Below, piece by piece: positions 31,830 to 39,601 of a stretch of DNA of 64,000 nucleotides. Source of the stretch: Streptomyces sennicomposti (GTDB lineage Bacteria; Actinomycetota; Actinomycetes; Streptomycetales; Streptomycetaceae); contig NZ_JAIOAB010000040.1 of the NCBI RefSeq assembly GCF_019890635.1, positions 1 to 64,000 of the forward strand. Direction: 5' to 3'. Each line of letters starts with the position of its first letter. Position 1 is the first letter of the stretch. Below the pieces are notes generated by a model that saw nothing but the letters and a program-made list of their open reading frames with translations, was not told the DNA's origin and did not search any database. Both the position numbers and the translations under genes were made by a program.

Positions 31830-33859
31830 GCAGGGACGATGCGCCACCGGCCGGTGGTGTTGGTCGGCTCCAGGCGGCCGTCCATGGCGGCTTCCTTCAG
31901 CCGCTCGGACACCCACGGGCGGGAGAGGTTGTGCCGCTCGCACCAGTCCATGAAGTCCTTCGGACCGACGATCATCTGCCCCTGCTGCTCGAAGTCCTCC
32001 AGCGCGCGGGCGAACAGCCGGCGGGCCTCCTCGGGGGAGGGTTTGCGGCCCGGCTCCGGAGCGAACAGCGGGGCGTCGTCGCCCGGCTCGTCCTCGGGAA
32101 GGTCCGCTTCGGGGTCGATGTGCTGGTCTTCCGGGTCCACCAGCAGCCCGCCGTGGTCCATGTCGTCCTCCTCGACGGCCCGGAGCGCGGCCGGTTGCTG
32201 GTCGGCGTTGGCCGTGTGGCCGGTGTAGGCAGTGCCGGCCACGCCGGTGGCGGCGCCGGCGGTGACAGGGTCGGCGGTGGCGCCGTTGCGCTGCGCCCAG
32301 GTGGCGAGCAGTTCCATGACCGGCACGGCGCGGTGCGTGAAGCGGCGGGTGCGGCCGGGGGAGGGGTAGCGCTCCTCGGGGATGCCGGGGGAGACGACGT
32401 AGCAGTAGCCGGGCCTGCGGTTGCCCCACGCGCCCGGGTGGGCGCCGGCGGCTAGTACCTCGTCCGGCAGCGCGAACCCCTCGTCGCGGGCGTCGCAGCC
32501 CAGCGCCACCACGGAGGGCAAAGAGGCGCGGGTGCTGGTGGACATCTGGTCGTAGGACGGCCGCTGAAGGGAGACGATCAGGGAGATACCGGCAGAGCGG
32601 GCTTCCTGAGCAATCCCGGTGAAGGCGTCGTCTCCCAGCGCTCGCAAGGTGTTGGCGGCTTCCTCGAACCATGCGACCAGGAACGGCATGCCGGGGCAGC
32701 CGCAGGGCCGGCCGTCGGGCCGGCAGGTGTGCTCCGGGTCGCTCTGCACCTGCGCGGCGGCAGGGGCCCACTGCCGGTAGCCGTGGGCACCCAGCCAGCG
32801 CGTGCGCGCGGGAATGGCGGCCTCGACCGCGGCCACCAGGACCTCGGTCTGGGTACCGCCTTCGGCAGACCAGTCCATGCCGGGCCGCAGCGGGGCGAAG
32901 TCCTGGAACGCTTTCGGGTCGGAGAACCACACGAGCACGTCCCGGCGAGACAGAATCTCCGTCAACAGGTTCAGGGCAGCGTCGCCCTTGCCGGAGCCGG
33001 TGCCGCCCGCGATGAGCAGGTGGGTGGAGTTGCGGCCCGCCTCCGGGTCACCCGGGAGCCAGAGTTCGAGCGGGGCGCCGTCGTCGTAGCGGCCCACGTT
33101 CAGCGGCTCGGCGATGGAGCCGCCCAGGTTCGACGGCCCTTCCCACTCCACGACTTCGGCGAGCATGTCTTCGGGGACGATGACCAGCTCGCCACGGCGG
33201 GCGGAGGCAGGGTTGGGGGTGTAGCGGACGGCGGAGGTCGGCAGGTCCAACGCGGATGCGATCCGGGCCAGGGCCTTGGTCACGTCGTCGTTGGTCTGCT
33301 CGCCCGCCTCCAGCGCGACCGGCGCGGTGACCCGGTTCGGCTCCACCCTGGCTGCGCCGATCTGCGCCCGTGCCAGCCCCACCTTCTCCAGCAGCCCCTT
33401 GTCCCCGCTCTCGCCGGCGACCGTGTCAGGGCTGTGGCGCAGGACCATGCGGACGTTCCACGACAGGGCGAGAGCCGGACCGGCCATCAGGTACAGGTCA
33501 TCGATCGGACCTGCGGTCGGCCCGGCCAGGCAAGCGGCGGTGACCCAAGCGGAGCCGGCGGCCACCGTGATGGCCGAGTGCAGGCGCCGCTGCTGACTCG
33601 TGCCCTTGCCGGCCCACCAGGCCGCCCCGCTCAGCGCGACCGAAGCGAGGGTGAGTCCGACGCCGGCGGCGGCGCTGTCGGCCCACCGCCAATGCCCCAC
33701 CGCGCCGGCCAGACCGGTACCGGCCCAGCCGAGCCACGGGGGCAGGTGGGGCTTGGCCCGGTGCAGCAGGTACTTGCCCACCCCACCCGCGTCCGAGCCG
33801 CCCTGGCGTTGCATCTCCAGCAGCTCGGCGAGCTGCTGCTGTTGCGTACGCTCAACCAT
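31814..33859 (-). CDS. traB: TraB/FtsK-SpoIIIE-like conjugal DNA translocase
   Basis: 681 aa. Hydrophobic N-terminal segments (about 43-82 and 95-136) anchor it in the membrane. The motor domain has Walker A GGTGSGKG at 285-292 and a Walker B segment PFLVAWFEEAANTL. The C-terminal about 70 residues (FMDWCERHNLSRPWVSERLKEA) form a winged helix like that of TraB and FtsK-gamma, which reads short DNA repeats. Such proteins move double-stranded plasmid DNA between mycelia without a relaxase, in line with the lack of one here. Confidence 0.93.
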   Translation of the reverse strand: MVERTQQQQLAELLEMQRQGGSDAGGVGKYLLHRAKPHLPPWLGWAGTGLAGAVGHWRWADSAAAGVGLTLASVALSGAAWWAGKGTSQQRRLHSAITVAAGSAWVTAACLAGPTAGPIDDLYLMAGPALALSWNVRMVLRHSPDTVAGESGDKGLLEKVGLARAQIGAARVEPNRVTAPVALEAGEQTNDDVTKALARIASALDLPTSAVRYTPNPASARRGELVIVPEDMLAEVVEWEGPSNLGGSIAEPLNVGRYDDGAPLELWLPGDPEAGRNSTHLLIAGGTGSGKGDAALNLLTEILSRRDVLVWFSDPKAFQDFAPLRPGMDWSAEGGTQTEVLVAAVEAAIPARTRWLGAHGYRQWAPAAAQVQSDPEHTCRPDGRPCGCPGMPFLVAWFEEAANTLRALGDDAFTGIAQEARSAGISLIVSLQRPSYDQMSTSTRASLPSVVALGCDARDEGFALPDEVLAAGAHPGAWGNRRPGYCYVVSPGIPEERYPSPGRTRRFTHRAVPVMELLATWAQRNGATADPVTAGAATGVAGTAYTGHTANADQQPAALRAVEEDDMDHGGLLVDPEDQHIDPEADLPEDEPGDDAPLFAPEPGRKPSPEEARRLFARALEDFEQQGQMIVGPKDFMDWCERHNLSRPWVSERLKEAAMDGRLEPTNTTGRWRIVPALTAA

Positions 33860-33871
33860 CTGCCAGCCCCC

Positions 33872-34456
33872 TTACTGCTGAGCCCAGTTGATCTGCGGGA
33901 CCTGCGGCCGACGGGCACGGTGGCGCACGCGGTTGATCTCCTCCTCGTACTCCTGCTGGAAGACCGCGTAGCAGGCGGCGGCGTTCTTCGCCGCGTCCCG
34001 CAGCGCGTCCGCGGAGCGCTGCATCTTGCGCGCCACCTTCTGCGCCCGCAGGCGGGAGCCGAACGCGCGGCCCTGCGGGTCCGGCACCGCGGCCAGCACG
34101 CCCTTGAGGATCTCGGAGCCCATCGCCACCTCGATGGACAGCGTCACCGCGGCGGCGCGCAGGCTGTTGCAGTAGTTGCGCACCTGTGCCGGGGAGGTGA
34201 ACTCCGGGGCGGGAAGCAGCGCTTCGGCGTGCGGACGACCGGTGCCGCCCGAGCCGCTGCCGTGGTTGTTGACGGTGCGGTTGACGTTGATGTTGATGGG
34301 CGGGGCGAAGGAACTGCCCAGCCCGCCGATGAAGCCGCCCGCGGCGGCGCCGGCGCTCGCGAACTTGTCGCTCTTGTTGCTGTTCGCATTGGTCTGCGGG
34401 CGGCTCGCCTGCCGACCCTGACGGGCCTGGCGGTTGGCGGAAGCGTTGTTTGCCAT
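33872..34456 (-). CDS. Transfer-associated protein upstream of traB
   Basis: 194 aa. Asn/Ser/Gln-rich N-terminus, a glycine-rich patch (SAGAAAGGFIGGLGSSF), the repeated hydrophilic beta-like stretch PPININVNRTVNNHG, then a helical C-terminal domain (about 85-190). ATG 34456 follows GAGGAGA. It is 12 bases from traB. Proteins of this composition accompany traB in Streptomyces AICEs; function is unknown but most likely in transfer. Confidence 0.68.
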   Translation of the reverse strand: MANNASANRQARQGRQASRPQTNANSNKSDKFASAGAAAGGFIGGLGSSFAPPININVNRTVNNHGSGSGGTGRPHAEALLPAPEFTSPAQVRNYCNSLRAAAVTLSIEVAMGSEILKGVLAAVPDPQGRAFGSRLRAQKVARKMQRSADALRDAAKNAAACYAVFQQEYEEEINRVRHRARRPQVPQINWAQQ

Positions 34457-34474
34457 AAGACCTGTCTCCTCGGG

Positions 34475-34975
34475 TCAGTGCGTGCGGCGGACGATGAGCC
34501 AGGCGGTCTGCGCGGTGAGCCACGTGAGCAGCCAGAACAGCGCCAGCGGTCCGGCGAGCGGCCCGAACCCGGCGGCCAGCGCCACCCACGCGCCGGCGAC
34601 GGCGGCCAGAGAGGCGAGCCCGCCTCGCCAAGCCAGAACGGCGGCGCGGGCGGGGCGACGGCGCTGCATGACCAGCAGCCACAGCAGCGGCAGGACCGCG
34701 AGCGGGGCGAGCAGCAGCCCGGACCACCAGGCGACCGCGTGCAGGATGGCGGTCAGGGGCCAGGCCAGCACGGCGAGCGTGGTCGGGGCGAGCGCGCCGC
34801 GGAACCGCCACAGCACACGGCCGAACGCGCCCAGCGCTTCGCGGATCAAGGACGGGCGCTCAGGCACGACGACCACGAACGGCTGAGCACCGCGGCGGCC
34901 ACGCTGCCGCGGGATGTGGACGGTGTGGACGCTCGCGGCGGTCTTCGCGCCGCGGGCACGAATACGACTGGACAC
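34475..34975 (-). CDS. Membrane protein of the transfer module (Spd-like)
   Basis: 166 aa with a basic N-terminus and four predicted hydrophobic helices (about 63-85, 87-103, 113-130, 137-160). GTG start 34975 follows GAGGAG. By size and place it resembles spread (Spd) proteins, which help plasmids move along the recipient mycelium; no specific motif proves it. Confidence 0.68.
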   Translation of the reverse strand: MSSRIRARGAKTAASVHTVHIPRQRGRRGAQPFVVVVPERPSLIREALGAFGRVLWRFRGALAPTTLAVLAWPLTAILHAVAWWSGLLLAPLAVLPLLWLLVMQRRRPARAAVLAWRGGLASLAAVAGAWVALAAGFGPLAGPLALFWLLTWLTAQTAWLIVRRTH

Positions 34976-35020
34976 AGCAAAACTCCTCGTCGGAGCAGAA
35001 GGGGAGGGGTGCGGCGCGCG

Positions 35021-35359
35021 TCAGGCGGCGACTCGGCCGCCGGGATAAGCGCAGCTCACGCACGTGCCGAGCGACGGCGGGATGACGTATCCGGCGTCCT
35101 GCTCACACTGCGGGCAGGTACGGCGGGCGGCATTCGCCTTGGCGAGCGCCGCCCACCTCGCGGGCGTCATCGGCCGTACGGGCTTGGCCTGCTCGATGCG
35201 GTAGAGGTAGGCGATCAGCGGACCGCGCCGCCGGCGCGGGCGCTCCAGTTGAGCGGCCACGTCCTGACCGCCGGGCCGCAAACCGGCCGCGCGCAGCTGG
35301 CGACGGGTGGCCAACCCGTCCGGGGCGAGCCGCCACCGGTAGACCGGGATGGCGCCCAT
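35021..35359 (-). CDS. RRQRL-motif zinc-binding protein
   Basis: 112 aa. The N-terminal motif ATRRQLRAAGLRPGGQ and a C-terminal pair CPQC...CVSC match the RRQRL-motif zinc-binding family of Streptomyces mobile elements. Start ATG 35359 overlaps the stop of the DUF2637 gene by one base (TGATG). Likely nucleic-acid binding; role unknown. Confidence 0.8.
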   Translation of the reverse strand: MGAIPVYRWRLAPDGLATRRQLRAAGLRPGGQDVAAQLERPRRRRGPLIAYLYRIEQAKPVRPMTPARWAALAKANAARRTCPQCEQDAGYVIPPSLGTCVSCAYPGGRVAA

Positions 35360-36366
35360 CAGCCGCTCGCGATGGCCAGCTCAGCACTGCGCGCCGCCGG
35401 GTCGCGGTGCTCGGCGTAACGGGCAGACACCCACCCCACCGACCAGCCGCACAACTCGGCCGCGGCCCGTACCGGCAGCCCGGCGCCGAACGCGGCGGCC
35501 ACGATCGCCCGCGCCTCGTCCTCCGGAAGCTTGCCCGCAGCCGGCCCACGCTCCAGCAGCGCGGTCCGTTCACGCTCGGCCCGCTCCTGACGAGCTTGGC
35601 GCTCACGGCGTTCACGTTCCTCGTGCTCGCGGCGCTCTCGCTCGCGGCGTTCGGCGGCTTCCCGCTCGGCCCGCTCGCGCTCTCGCTCACGCTGTTCACG
35701 CTCGCGTTCACGGCGTTCACGCTCCTCCCGCTCCGCCTGCTCGCGGGCGGCCTGCTGCTCGCGTTCCTCGCGCCGGCGCCGCTCTTCCCGCTCTGCCTGC
35801 TCGCGGGCGAGCCGGGTTTCGTGCTCACGCTGTTCACGCGTCAGGGCCGCGGCGTGCTCGCGCTCCTCGCGGGCCTGCCGGCGGGCGGCCTCCTCTCGCT
35901 CGCGACGAGCCTCCTCGGCCCGCTCGCGCTCGGCGCGCTGCCGCTCCTCCAGTGCCGTGACGGCGGCAGCGATGGCGCGGCGGTAGGCCAACCCAGTCTC
36001 TGCGGTGACGATCAGCAGCAGCGGTGCCACCGCGTGCACGGCCACGCCGACCAGGTCCTTCTTCAGCGCGGAGTCGGCGATGTTGAGCGCGAGGGTCATC
36101 GCGCCGGTCATCCATCGCAGGGCGACGGGCCAGCGGCCACCGTGCCCTCCGAGCCGGGCCAGGACGGCGTCCAGACGGACGACGATGACGACCGCGGCAT
36201 CGACCACGAGGGGCAGAATCGGCGCGGTCCAGTCCCACTCGTCCGGCGTGTGCGCCGCAGCGAGCGGGGTGACCGTGAGGATCGAATACAGCATTGCGCC
36301 GCCCACGATCAGCCACGTACCGGCCGACAAAGCGCGCTCCGCTGAACGGACATGAGCGGCGTTCAC
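35359..36366 (-). CDS. DUF2637 membrane protein with long coiled coil and HTH (SpdB-like)
   Basis: 335 aa. Residues about 15-120 hold four membrane helices (DUF2637, typical of SpdB spread proteins). Residues about 135-275 are an unbroken Arg/Glu-rich coiled coil of some 140 residues. The C-terminal 50 residues (ARAIVAAAFGAGLPVRAAAELCGWSVGWVSARYAEH) form a helix-turn-helix. A membrane protein that ends in a DNA-binding domain could tether the element to the membrane. GTG 36366 is chosen over ATG 36384 because it overlaps the previous stop (GTGA), as its neighbours do. Confidence 0.82.
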   Translation of the reverse strand: MNAAHVRSAERALSAGTWLIVGGAMLYSILTVTPLAAAHTPDEWDWTAPILPLVVDAAVVIVVRLDAVLARLGGHGGRWPVALRWMTGAMTLALNIADSALKKDLVGVAVHAVAPLLLIVTAETGLAYRRAIAAAVTALEERQRAERERAEEARREREEAARRQAREEREHAAALTREQREHETRLAREQAEREERRRREEREQQAAREQAEREERERREREREQRERERERAEREAAERRERERREHEERERRERQARQERAERERTALLERGPAAGKLPEDEARAIVAAAFGAGLPVRAAAELCGWSVGWVSARYAEHRDPAARSAELAIASG

Positions 36367-36665
36367 TGGCCCGCCCCTGTCCATGAACGCACCCGCGTCG
36401 CGGCGATCAGCACAACCGCCGACGCCGGGTCATCCGGCCGCTCGGTGTCCTCGGTCCAGGCCCACTCGGCACCCGGCGCCGGCTCGAACCCGAGCACCTT
36501 GAGCGCGTCCGCGCGCTCCGTGAACGTCGGCACCGGCAGCGGACGACTGAAGCAGTGCTCGGGCCACCGCTCGGTCGTGTTCAGCAGGACCACGTACAGA
36601 CGCCAGCGCCCGGCGCGTACGGACATCTGCGCGGTGAACTTGCGCGGCGTCTCCTGTCCACTCAC
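36363..36665 (-). CDS. Small AICE protein (DUF6303-like)
   Basis: 100 aa, with the pattern GRWRLYVVLLNTTERWPEHCFSR and DALKVLGFEPAPGAEWAWTED that I associate with DUF6303. GTG start overlaps the upstream stop and its own stop overlaps the downstream start by four bases. No function is known. Confidence 0.68.
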   Translation of the reverse strand: MSGQETPRKFTAQMSVRAGRWRLYVVLLNTTERWPEHCFSRPLPVPTFTERADALKVLGFEPAPGAEWAWTEDTERPDDPASAVVLIAATRVRSWTGAGQ

Positions 36666-36931
36666 GCCGCACCGCCCGGCACGCTCATGCCGGCCGCGCG
36701 GTTGAGCAGCGCGACGCGGGCGGCCAGCGCCCGGCGGCGGGCGCGGCGGATGCGGCGGGCGTCCAGCTCGGTCGGGGTGCGGTCGAGAGTGACGATGTGC
36801 GCGTCGAGCAGTTCGACGTCCGCGAGGATGACGGGCATCTCCGCCTCGACCGCGTCCAGCTCCGCAGCCGTCGGCTCGATCCAGTCCGCGAACGCCGTAA
36901 CAGCGTCCTGAACAGTGACGATGTCGTTCAT
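36662..36931 (-). CDS. Small AICE protein (DUF6284-like)
   Basis: 89 aa helical protein: DAVTAFADWIEPTAAELDAVEAEMP and RRIRRARRRALAAR, matching DUF6284 as I remember it. It is the first gene of the leftward transfer operon. ATG 36931 follows GAGAGGAACC. The upstream region contains the palindromic operator cluster. Confidence 0.7.
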   Translation of the reverse strand: MNDIVTVQDAVTAFADWIEPTAAELDAVEAEMPVILADVELLDAHIVTLDRTPTELDARRIRRARRRALAARVALLNRAAGMSVPGGAA

Positions 36932-37604
36932 GGGTCGTGGTTCCTCTCGCAGGGGAACGGCCCGAACGCGGTCCCCGGGGTGCCACCCGGGGGCCGCTCG
37001 CCGTTGGAGTCGGAACATCCGGCTCCCCGCGCTCCCGCCCGTACGGCCCCGCGCAGTGCGCGATCCGGACGGACGGGAGAGGCAGCCGGCCGCAGCGTCA
37101 GCGCTGCGGTTCAGGAACGGACCGAACTACCTCGCAGGCGCCGCCGGCCGGTCCATCACGGCGGCGCCCAAAGCATTCGCTGAAGCATCGGAGATCTCCT
37201 GTCGCTCGGCGGAAGGGGGAAAACACACTGCAAGGGGGCCTAAAGCCCCACCCTCCGGCCGTTGCTCGCGGTCACCGGGCCACCTCGCCAGTCGGGTCGA
37301 AGCCCTGTCCCCTGGCCTTGCCGGGCGGTCTTGCAGCGTCCTCCGCCCTGTACCGACCGCGCCGTTGAGGCTCGCTCGGTGCGCACCAGCGACCGGCCGT
37401 GAGGCTGTAACTGGTGCGCACCAGTAGATTGCATCTGGTGCGCACCAGAGTCAAGGTGTCTCGCCAATTCGAGTGACGATCGCCCTCCGCTGTGCATCTC
37501 CAGGAGACCGTTCGAGGCGGGGGAGTGGTAGCCAACAGGACTTAACTCCCGTCTGGTTAACCCCTGTTGACCTGCACTGACGTGCGGCATGCTGGGAGGG
37601 TCAG
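36932..37604. other. Regulatory intergenic region of the AICE
   Basis: 673 bases without a convincing gene; frames across it lack start signals and family resemblance. It separates the leftward transfer operon from the rightward XRE gene. The left half (36940-37250) may be a long leader of the operon; the right half holds the triple palindrome and promoter described separately. Confidence 0.55.
37377..37454 (-). promoter_or_regulatory. Triple palindromic operator with leftward promoter
   Basis: CTGGTGCGCACCAG is present as a perfect 14-bp palindrome at 37411-37424 and 37435-37448; a third copy with a conserved 10-bp core is at 37378-37387. On the minus strand TTGACT (37454-37449) and CAATCT (37431-37426) are 17 bases apart. 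One palindrome fills the spacer, the next starts just past the -10 box. This is what a repressor-controlled promoter for the transfer operon would look like. The GntR-type protein encoded at 38749-39537 is the natural candidate, as KorSA is in pSAM2. Confidence 0.65.
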
Positions 37605-38765
37605 TTGACAGGAACGATCGCCGGACGGTGGCCTGTGAGCACAGGACTTCGAAGCGCGCGAACGGCGCGCGGCTGGTCGCAGGAGCGACTGGTTCGCGAG
37701 ATCGAGCAGTACGCCCGGCGGCACATCACCGATGTCGCATCCACCGCGAGTCTGCGGGTGTACGTGTCCGAGTGGGAGAACGGCAAGCGCAAGATCTCAG
37801 ACCACTACGCGGCGATCCTGCGTCAGCTTCTCGGCGTCACAGATGCTGAGCTGAGGGACGCGCCGGCGATCACCTCGATGCCGGTCACGGACGGATACGA
37901 CGATCTTCTCAGCCGGATCGACTCGGCCAGCAGCGTGAGTGAGCCCATGGTCAAGGCGTTCAACGACCAAACGGAGCTGCTCCGCACGATGGACCGACAG
38001 TTGGGCGCCGCCCACCTGATCGACCAGATGACGGGCCACCTGTCCGCGCTCGAAGACGCTCTGAACTTCGCCGTGCTCCCCAACGCCCGCCGGCCGGTGG
38101 CGCTGGCACTGGCTGGTGCCTCGACACTGGCGGCGTGGCAGGCCATCGACGCGGGCGCGGTCGAGCGTGCTTGGCGGCACTACGAGTTGGCGAAGCGGGC
38201 GGCGCGCGACGCAGAGGCGCCGATGTACCTCGCGCACGCCATGGGGGAGCAGGCGTACGTGCTGTGCGAGGCGGGCCGGCCGGCGCTGGGGTTGGAACTG
38301 ATCCGCGACGCTCAGCGGGTACTAGGCCGCGGTGGCTCACCGCGGCTGTGGGCGTGGCTCCACGCGGCTGAGGCAGAGCTGTGCGCGCACGCCGGCCTGC
38401 CGGACGAGGCCAGGCAGGCTCTGGACGCGGCCATGGGGCAGATCCCCTCAGGGCCAGAGGACCGGGATCCCGACATGCTGAGCATCTTCCTGAACGGCGC
38501 CCACCTCACTCGATGGCGCGGCAACGTCCTCAGCCTGCTGGGTGACGACGACGCCGTGACCGACCTGTACGCCGCTCTGGAAGTGGTTGACCCGACGTTC
38601 GTACGGGCGCGGGCGGGGATGCACGCGGACCTGGCCCACGCACACCTCACCCGAGCGGAATACGACGACGCGAACACCCACCTGCGTCAAGCGCGGCTAC
38701 TGGCGAGCCGCACTGGTTCGGTGCGGCAGCGCCGTCGCATCGACCTTCTCAGCGCCCGGTTGTGA
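37605..38765 (+). CDS. XRE-family regulator with TPR-like domain
   Basis: 386 aa. N-terminal helix-turn-helix (STGLRSARTARGWSQERLV ... VSEWENGKRKIS, about 11-70) followed by about 300 residues of helical TPR-like repeats (AWRHYELAKRAARDAEAP, EARQALDAAMGQIP, DDANTHLRQARLLA). TTG 37605 lies behind GGGAGGG; GTG 37635 is an alternative. In pSAM2 the activator Pra is repressed by KorSA; this gene occupies a comparable place but is not obviously a Pra homologue. Its end overlaps the convergent GntR-Nudix gene by 17 bases. Confidence 0.8.
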   Translation: MTGTIAGRWPVSTGLRSARTARGWSQERLVREIEQYARRHITDVASTASLRVYVSEWENGKRKISDHYAAILRQLLGVTDAELRDAPAITSMPVTDGYDDLLSRIDSASSVSEPMVKAFNDQTELLRTMDRQLGAAHLIDQMTGHLSALEDALNFAVLPNARRPVALALAGASTLAAWQAIDAGAVERAWRHYELAKRAARDAEAPMYLAHAMGEQAYVLCEAGRPALGLELIRDAQRVLGRGGSPRLWAWLHAAEAELCAHAGLPDEARQALDAAMGQIPSGPEDRDPDMLSIFLNGAHLTRWRGNVLSLLGDDDAVTDLYAALEVVDPTFVRARAGMHADLAHAHLTRAEYDDANTHLRQARLLASRTGSVRQRRRIDLLSARL

Positions 38766-39537
38766 CCCCAGGCCCGCGCCGGCTCGCCAGGATGTGCAAC
38801 AGGGCAACGAGGGTGCCCGACCCCATCAGCTCACCGCGAGCCATCAGCCCAGGAACGTCGGCGAGGGGAACCCACTCGATGTGCCCGGCTTCCTCAAGAT
38901 CAGTGGGCTCGCCGACCTTCTCGGCCCCGTGACCTACGAAGATCTCGTGGGGCGAGTCCACCATGCCCACCATCGGCTGGTAGGTCACCACGTGCTCCAG
39001 CGACTTCGGCCGCCAGCCGGTTTCCTCGACTACTTCGCGTAGGGCTGTGTCCGCCGGGTCCTCGCCCTCGTCAACGATGCCGCCGGGGAGCTCCCAGCCG
39101 AACTGCTGGGGGACGAATCGGTACCGCCACATCATGAGCACGCGGTCCTGATCGTCCAGGACCGCGGTCACCGCCACGTGGTGCAGCCTCACCACGTGGT
39201 GCTCGAACGGCTCCATACCAGGCGGCTGCACGTCCCAGAGCTGAAGCTTGACCCACCGGTTGTCGTACAGGTCCCGCTCACCATGGATGCGCCACGGCTC
39301 CAGCCCCTCCGGCCGTTCGACGCTCACCGCACCCGGGACCCGGTACGAACTGCGCCCCCGTACCTCCAGCGCTCCCTCAGCGACGAGACGAGCGAGCACT
39401 TGCCGAAGCGCTGTCCGGCCGATGCCCAGCTCTTCGACCAGCGTGCGCTCCGAAGGGAGCTTGTCCCCGGGGGCGTACTCGCCGGTCGCGAGACGCTCAC
39501 GTAGCGTTTCATAAACCTTGGTTGTCTTAGGCCCCAT
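38749..39537 (-). CDS. GntR-type repressor fused to a Nudix hydrolase (KorSA-Pif-like)
   Basis: 262 aa. Residues 1-70 form a GntR winged helix (KVYETLRERLATGEYAPGD, LPSERTLVEELGIGR, LRQVLARLVAEGALEV). Residues about 110-255 are a Nudix domain with a full box: G153, E159, R167, E168, E171, E172, G174. In pSAM2 two separate genes encode KorSA (GntR repressor) and Pif (Nudix protein that blocks redundant transfer between donor cells). Here both functions appear to sit in one chain. ATG 39537 is the start; upstream frame is not conserved-looking. It lies 65 bases downstream of the KAP gene on the same strand. Confidence 0.85.
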   Translation of the reverse strand: MGPKTTKVYETLRERLATGEYAPGDKLPSERTLVEELGIGRTALRQVLARLVAEGALEVRGRSSYRVPGAVSVERPEGLEPWRIHGERDLYDNRWVKLQLWDVQPPGMEPFEHHVVRLHHVAVTAVLDDQDRVLMMWRYRFVPQQFGWELPGGIVDEGEDPADTALREVVEETGWRPKSLEHVVTYQPMVGMVDSPHEIFVGHGAEKVGEPTDLEEAGHIEWVPLADVPGLMARGELMGSGTLVALLHILASRRGPGVTTGR

Positions 39538-39601
39538 TTTATTTTCATCTCCGCTCTGGTCGCGCTGATAGCAAGTGGTGGGCATCAATCCCGCGTGCTC
39601 A

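Noticed and set aside
37240..37590. Minus-strand frame of 116 codons in the AICE regulatory region
   Set aside because: It runs across the triple palindrome and has no ribosome site or family resemblance.
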